A DNA stretch of 10,615 bases from JAAZNO01 sp012798275. Its GTDB lineage: Bacteria > Chloroflexota > Anaerolineae > B4-G1 > SLSP01. Positions 7,525 to 10,615 of this stretch are shown piece by piece (positions within the stretch are counted from its first letter, which is position 1; every line of letters begins with the position of its first letter). The stretch covers positions 1 to 10,615 of the forward strand of contig DAOPQD010000100.1 in the NCBI GenBank assembly GCA_035347995.1. The letters run 5' to 3'. The translations under genes and the position numbers were made by a program. The notes below the pieces were generated by a model. It searched no databases. It was not told where the DNA came from and was given only the letters and a program-made list of their open reading frames with translations.

Positions 7525-9528
7525 TCAGGCATGTTGACGCTCTGTCATGCGTCGGCGCTCGGCATCGGGATCGAATTTGTCAATCTGAGTAGGAATGACA
7601 AAGGGGCTGGAAAGGGTCTTGACCCGGGCAAAGCCTACATCCTGAGCGCGAATGAGCGAATCGCTAAAGTCATCAAAGTCGTAAAACTGCGCCAATTCCT
7701 TGATTTCACGCAGGTTGTTGAGATGCGTAATGAACCAATTTTCGGTATTGGCGAGGATGTTAGGGTGCACCGAAGAAACTTCCTGGGTGGCGTAGACGAG
7801 GGCAATGCGATACTTGGCGCCCTCTTTCGCCAGCCGCGGCCAGGTCTCGGTCAACTCCATGCGTTTACCGATCAGATTGTGCGCTTCCTCAATGTAAACC
7901 ACAATATTGGGCGGCGTTTGTCCCTGGACGAAAAGATTCATAGAATTTTGGAAAATCCGTTGGGCAATCTGGGTACTGACTTTCTCACGAATACGCGCGT
8001 CGCCCACCGAGAGGTCTAAAATGACGATCTTACCAGCCACCAGGTGTCGATAAATCTCCTCGGCTACCTCAGTGGTCCGGCGCGGTGAATGATAACGGAG
8101 TGAATCCGCCAGGATACGATAGCCGGAAATATAACCACTCGCCCCGCGCTTTTGAGCAATCATGTCCAAAAGTGTTTGTAGCGTGTCGTCCACCCAATTC
8201 TTACCGGCGGTGGAACTGAGAAGCGGTGCCTCTAAATTCGCCTCGCGAGCTGCCAGAAACCAGCCGCGGGCCTGCTCTAGCGTCAACCCATCCTTGAGAT
8301 CAGGAAACTGTTCTCCAGCCTTGGCATTTACCTGTTCCTGTACCTTAGCGTTGGCGTCGAATCTCACGAGATGGCGTGAGGGAGGTGTGAAACCAGCAAC
8401 GTATAGCAGCACTTTGTAGGCCGCCACACGCACTTGCCAACGCTTCCATTCACTCCTTTCTTGCTTATCTGGCTCGTCCAGCGACATATTGACGAAGGCG
8501 CGCACATAGTCTGTAGTCACCCGCCCGGCGCTTTCCAGTTCCCGCTGGATGATACCGAAGCCTTCGTTGAGCTGTTCGTAGAAATTGGTGCGCAATTCCT
8601 CAAAGCCAGGCGTTTCCATCATCCGATAGCGTACTGTATCTTGTGGATAGACATCGGCGATGGCGCCCTGATCCTGCTGATTGGGATTGGCATACTCGCC
8701 GTTGATGTCATAGATGATCTGGCCAACCTGGGCCTGGCCTTCGTCAGCCACCCGTTTCACGACCGAGACCATTTGCTTGATCATGTTGGACTTGCCGGTG
8801 CGAGTCATGCCCAGCACTGCTGTGCGGCGGGCCAGGAAATCCGACGGTTGTACGGAGACTGGCACGATCTCAGCGCGTGCGTCACGGCGGTGCAGCCGGT
8901 CGGTTGAAGTGTAACGTACCGTCCCAATTCGGAACGGTGGAATATCGCCCGGCAAACCAAGCCGCTGCGCATCCTCGCGTGCACTCCGCCGACGAATGGG
9001 GTCCACGTAATTCACGATGGTCTTTAGCGCCTCCCCATGGGGTCGGTAAACATTTAGGCGCGAGGCAGTGGCGAAAGATTCCAGATCACTGCCCAGCCAA
9101 AGTTCCCCCTCAGAGGTAAAAAACGTTCCCAGCACACGGCACCTCAGACCGCCGAATTGCAGCTGATTCAGCGTAATATCGTCAATGTCGCGTTCGCCTT
9201 CAGCTGCAAACACACCGGTTCGTTGCTGAAAGAAATCAACCTTGGTGCGCACCATGTCGTCGTCTTGAGGCAACTTGGCTGAGCCGATAACGCGCAAAAG
9301 AATCACTTCACGATCCACTTCTGGCGTATTGGCGAATGCCTCTGGGTCGAAAGCGGCTGCCACCAAGAAGCAATTATGCGGTACTCCCAACGCCTTGGCC
9401 TTCCACAAGTCATTGGTCATGACAAAGGCGTATTCATAGTCAATGCTGTAGGTCCACCCTACAAAAAAGTCTGGCTGAATCAGCTGGACCAAGGCGTCTT
9501 GCCGTAAGATTTGGTTAATGTTTTGCAT
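7525..9528 (-). CDS. herA: HerA-type hexameric DNA translocase/helicase
   Basis: A 667-residue FtsK-HerA superfamily ATPase. After a roughly 195-residue N-terminal region without a recognised motif, a HAS-barrel-like segment (about 198-235) leads into Walker A GMTRTGKS (240-247), then IIYDINGEYANP (271-282), Walker B VVYIEEAHNLIG (543-554), and a sensor region ATQEVSSVHP followed by NWFITHLNN. HerA forms hexameric rings that translocate on duplex DNA and dock NurA, which is encoded next. Start choice: an ATG at 9564 would add 12 residues, but GGGAGGT (9534-9540) sits five bases before the ATG at 9528, so the shorter form is preferred. It begins 36 bases after the methylase stop. The long stretch between Walker A and Walker B (about 300-500) is largely helical-looking and of unknown role. 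HerA is also found in bacterial defence systems, so repair or defence remains open. Confidence 0.92.
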   Translation of the reverse strand: MQNINQILRQDALVQLIQPDFFVGWTYSIDYEYAFVMTNDLWKAKALGVPHNCFLVAAAFDPEAFANTPEVDREVILLRVIGSAKLPQDDDMVRTKVDFFQQRTGVFAAEGERDIDDITLNQLQFGGLRCRVLGTFFTSEGELWLGSDLESFATASRLNVYRPHGEALKTIVNYVDPIRRRSAREDAQRLGLPGDIPPFRIGTVRYTSTDRLHRRDARAEIVPVSVQPSDFLARRTAVLGMTRTGKSNMIKQMVSVVKRVADEGQAQVGQIIYDINGEYANPNQQDQGAIADVYPQDTVRYRMMETPGFEELRTNFYEQLNEGFGIIQRELESAGRVTTDYVRAFVNMSLDEPDKQERSEWKRWQVRVAAYKVLLYVAGFTPPSRHLVRFDANAKVQEQVNAKAGEQFPDLKDGLTLEQARGWFLAAREANLEAPLLSSTAGKNWVDDTLQTLLDMIAQKRGASGYISGYRILADSLRYHSPRRTTEVAEEIYRHLVAGKIVILDLSVGDARIREKVSTQIAQRIFQNSMNLFVQGQTPPNIVVYIEEAHNLIGKRMELTETWPRLAKEGAKYRIALVYATQEVSSVHPNILANTENWFITHLNNLREIKELAQFYDFDDFSDSLIRAQDVGFARVKTLSSPFVIPTQIDKFDPDAERRRMTERQHA

Positions 9529-9564
9529 CAACGACCTCCCTTCTCTCGCACCATGTACGTTCAT

Positions 9565-10473
9565 CTAAATCTTCGCAAAATCGGGCAGGTTGAAAAGATT
9601 TGAGATAATCACTTCTTGGCCCTGTTTCTGTCCTTTTGACATGATACCTAGCGTATATGACAACTCCAAATGGTGCTGCCTCGCCCCATTGGTGCGCTTC
9701 TTGATGGCTTCGCCATAAAGCGCCTCTACTTGCTGCGAAAAATCGTAGCTCAAAATCCATTTGTCTTCCAATGTCAACAGAAAATCGCGCAATGCCAGAT
9801 GATCCTTTTCGGCAAAATAATACCGATACAGGGTCTCAGCCTTTTCAAAAAACGGGGGGTCAAAATAGAGAAAGAGACCATCGCGAGGTAAAAGCCTGGT
9901 TTGTTGCTCTTCTCGCAAGCGAGCAATCCCTGCTTCCCAAGAGCAATTCCAGATCCCATAGATTTTGTCTTTGTAGGCCGCGATCTGTTGGATACGGCGG
10001 ATCAGAGTTTCGCGCGGAAAGCGACAATCAATCTTATATGAAGATTTTTGCTGCTGACCTCCAATCGGCCCGGCCTTGGCCTCCAGGATCCCGGAAAAGC
10101 TGGTGCGATTTAAGAAAAAACCGGCCAAGGCTTGTTCTTTCTCTGTGACGGGATGAGAGTGTTTGAATTGCTGCCAACGTTCTACCGTGATCTCAATTGT
10201 CCGCACTTGCTCAATTAACCAGTCAGTGTCAGAGAAGAGCGTTTGCCAAAAGCTGGTAATCCAGGGGTCAAGGTCCATCAGGATGACCTGCTCAACTGAT
10301 GGCAGTTGCAGCATGTGCAATGCGACACTTGCCCCCCCTGCAAAAGGCTCCACATACAATGTGGGATGCAGTTTGTTGAGTTCCAGTGCGTCCTGGATGT
10401 ATTTACTCAATCGGCGTTTGGAGCCGGGATAGCGCAAAGGGCTCAATAGCGGTTTGCAATGATTGTCTGTCAT
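9565..10473 (-). CDS. D12-class (Dam-like) adenine-specific DNA methyltransferase
   Basis: A 302-residue N6-adenine methyltransferase. Motifs in order: PLRYPGSKRRL (12-22, the Dam-family substrate/SAM loop), motif I VEPFAGGASVAL (41-52), LNRTSFSGI (121-129) and catalytic DPPF in YFDPPF (203-208). SAM motif before DPP(Y/F) is the alpha/D12 order, opposite to the Mod protein at the left edge. The start at 10473 is preferred because homologues begin close to the PGSK motif. An in-frame GTG at 10545 would add 24 residues of Ile/Thr-rich sequence, and neither start has a strong ribosome binding site. The catalytic Phe replacing Tyr is an accepted variant. Recognition sequence is unknown, so GATC is not implied. 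As first gene of the cassette it may mark self DNA. Its base composition is AT-richer than the following genes, hinting at separate acquisition. Confidence 0.9.
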   Translation of the reverse strand: MTDNHCKPLLSPLRYPGSKRRLSKYIQDALELNKLHPTLYVEPFAGGASVALHMLQLPSVEQVILMDLDPWITSFWQTLFSDTDWLIEQVRTIEITVERWQQFKHSHPVTEKEQALAGFFLNRTSFSGILEAKAGPIGGQQQKSSYKIDCRFPRETLIRRIQQIAAYKDKIYGIWNCSWEAGIARLREEQQTRLLPRDGLFLYFDPPFFEKAETLYRYYFAEKDHLALRDFLLTLEDKWILSYDFSQQVEALYGEAIKKRTNGARQHHLELSYTLGIMSKGQKQGQEVIISNLFNLPDFAKI

Positions 10474-10615
10474 GAGTCCATCTGTAATTATTTCAATGAC
10501 CAAAAGTATCCTATGCGACTTATTTATGGTTGTAATATACTTCACACGGGCATAAACTGTGCTTTTTCAAAGCGTTGGAAGCGTAGCGTTAGGAGCAAAT
10601 CCAGAGCGACTTTAT
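10474..10615 (-). other. AT-rich leader upstream of the cassette
   Basis: This 142-base stretch to the right edge should contain the cassette promoter. On the minus strand I see AT-rich elements such as TATATT, TTACAA and TAGGAT between 10510 and 10540, but no -35/-10 pair with good spacing. The alternative GTG start of the methylase (10545) lies within it. Confidence 0.35.
10572..10596. repeat. Short imperfect direct repeat at right edge
   Basis: GCGTTGGAAGC (10572-10582) and GCGTTAGGAGC (10586-10596) match at 9 of 11 positions with a 14-base period. They lie about 100 bases upstream of the methylase ATG. They may be a tandem binding site, part of a larger repeat cut by the window edge, or chance. 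Confidence 0.3.

Noticed and set aside
7432..8907. Plus-strand open frames of 195 and 157 codons
   Set aside because: Both are antisense to the herA/nurA coding frames and show no recognisable motifs.
10510..10560. Sigma70 promoter for the methylase gene
   Set aside because: TATATT and TAGGAT could serve as -10 boxes, but no acceptable -35 hexamer sits 16-18 bases upstream of either.
1..10615. CRISPR array, tRNA, rRNA or insertion sequence
   Set aside because: No regularly spaced repeats, cloverleaf or rRNA signatures, transposase motifs or terminal inverted repeats were seen; nearly all the window is accounted for by coding sequence.

Overview
This 10.6 kb window is bacterial accessory DNA whose genes all lie on the minus strand. 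It reads as a DNA-processing or defence island. GC content is moderate to fairly high in most genes, with AT-richer patches in the type III-like methylase and around the Dam-like gene. Gene content does not fix the taxon. A bacterium carrying a HerA-NurA pair plus a UvrD/AddB-type helicase-nuclease would fit an uncultured lineage such as Chloroflexota, but that is a low-confidence guess.

In transcription order (right to left), the main block is a tight five-gene cassette: a D12-class (Dam-like) adenine methyltransferase (10473-9565), a HerA-type hexameric ATPase (9528-7525), a NurA nuclease carrying a zinc ribbon (7504-6113), a UvrD-family superfamily 1 helicase (6116-3399), and an AddB/Cas4-type PD-(D/E)XK nuclease (3402-2539). 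Gaps are 36 and 20 bases, then two successive 4-base ATGA overlaps. This indicates co-transcription and translational coupling. The iron-sulfur nuclease fold is split between the last two genes: the motif I histidine and first cluster cysteine are at the end of the helicase, while the catalytic Asp/Lys residues, the QxxxY motif and the last three cysteines are in the next protein.

After a 125-base gap comes a Phd/YefM-VapC toxin-antitoxin pair (2413-1674). It has its own consensus sigma70 promoter and a 22-bp palindrome at the predicted transcription start. Directly downstream lies a degenerate C-terminal fragment of a different PIN-toxin family. Next is a type III-like beta-class adenine methyltransferase (Mod) that starts at 1432 and runs off the left edge. 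Its central target-recognition portion is much more AT-rich than its ends.

Inferred joint role: HerA-NurA and the UvrD/split nuclease are two motor-plus-nuclease modules of the kind used in DNA-end resection. Linked to a DNA methylase, they could form a modification-aware DNA degradation or repair system. No single member is novel, but this five-gene combination and the split nuclease are the features most deserving follow-up.
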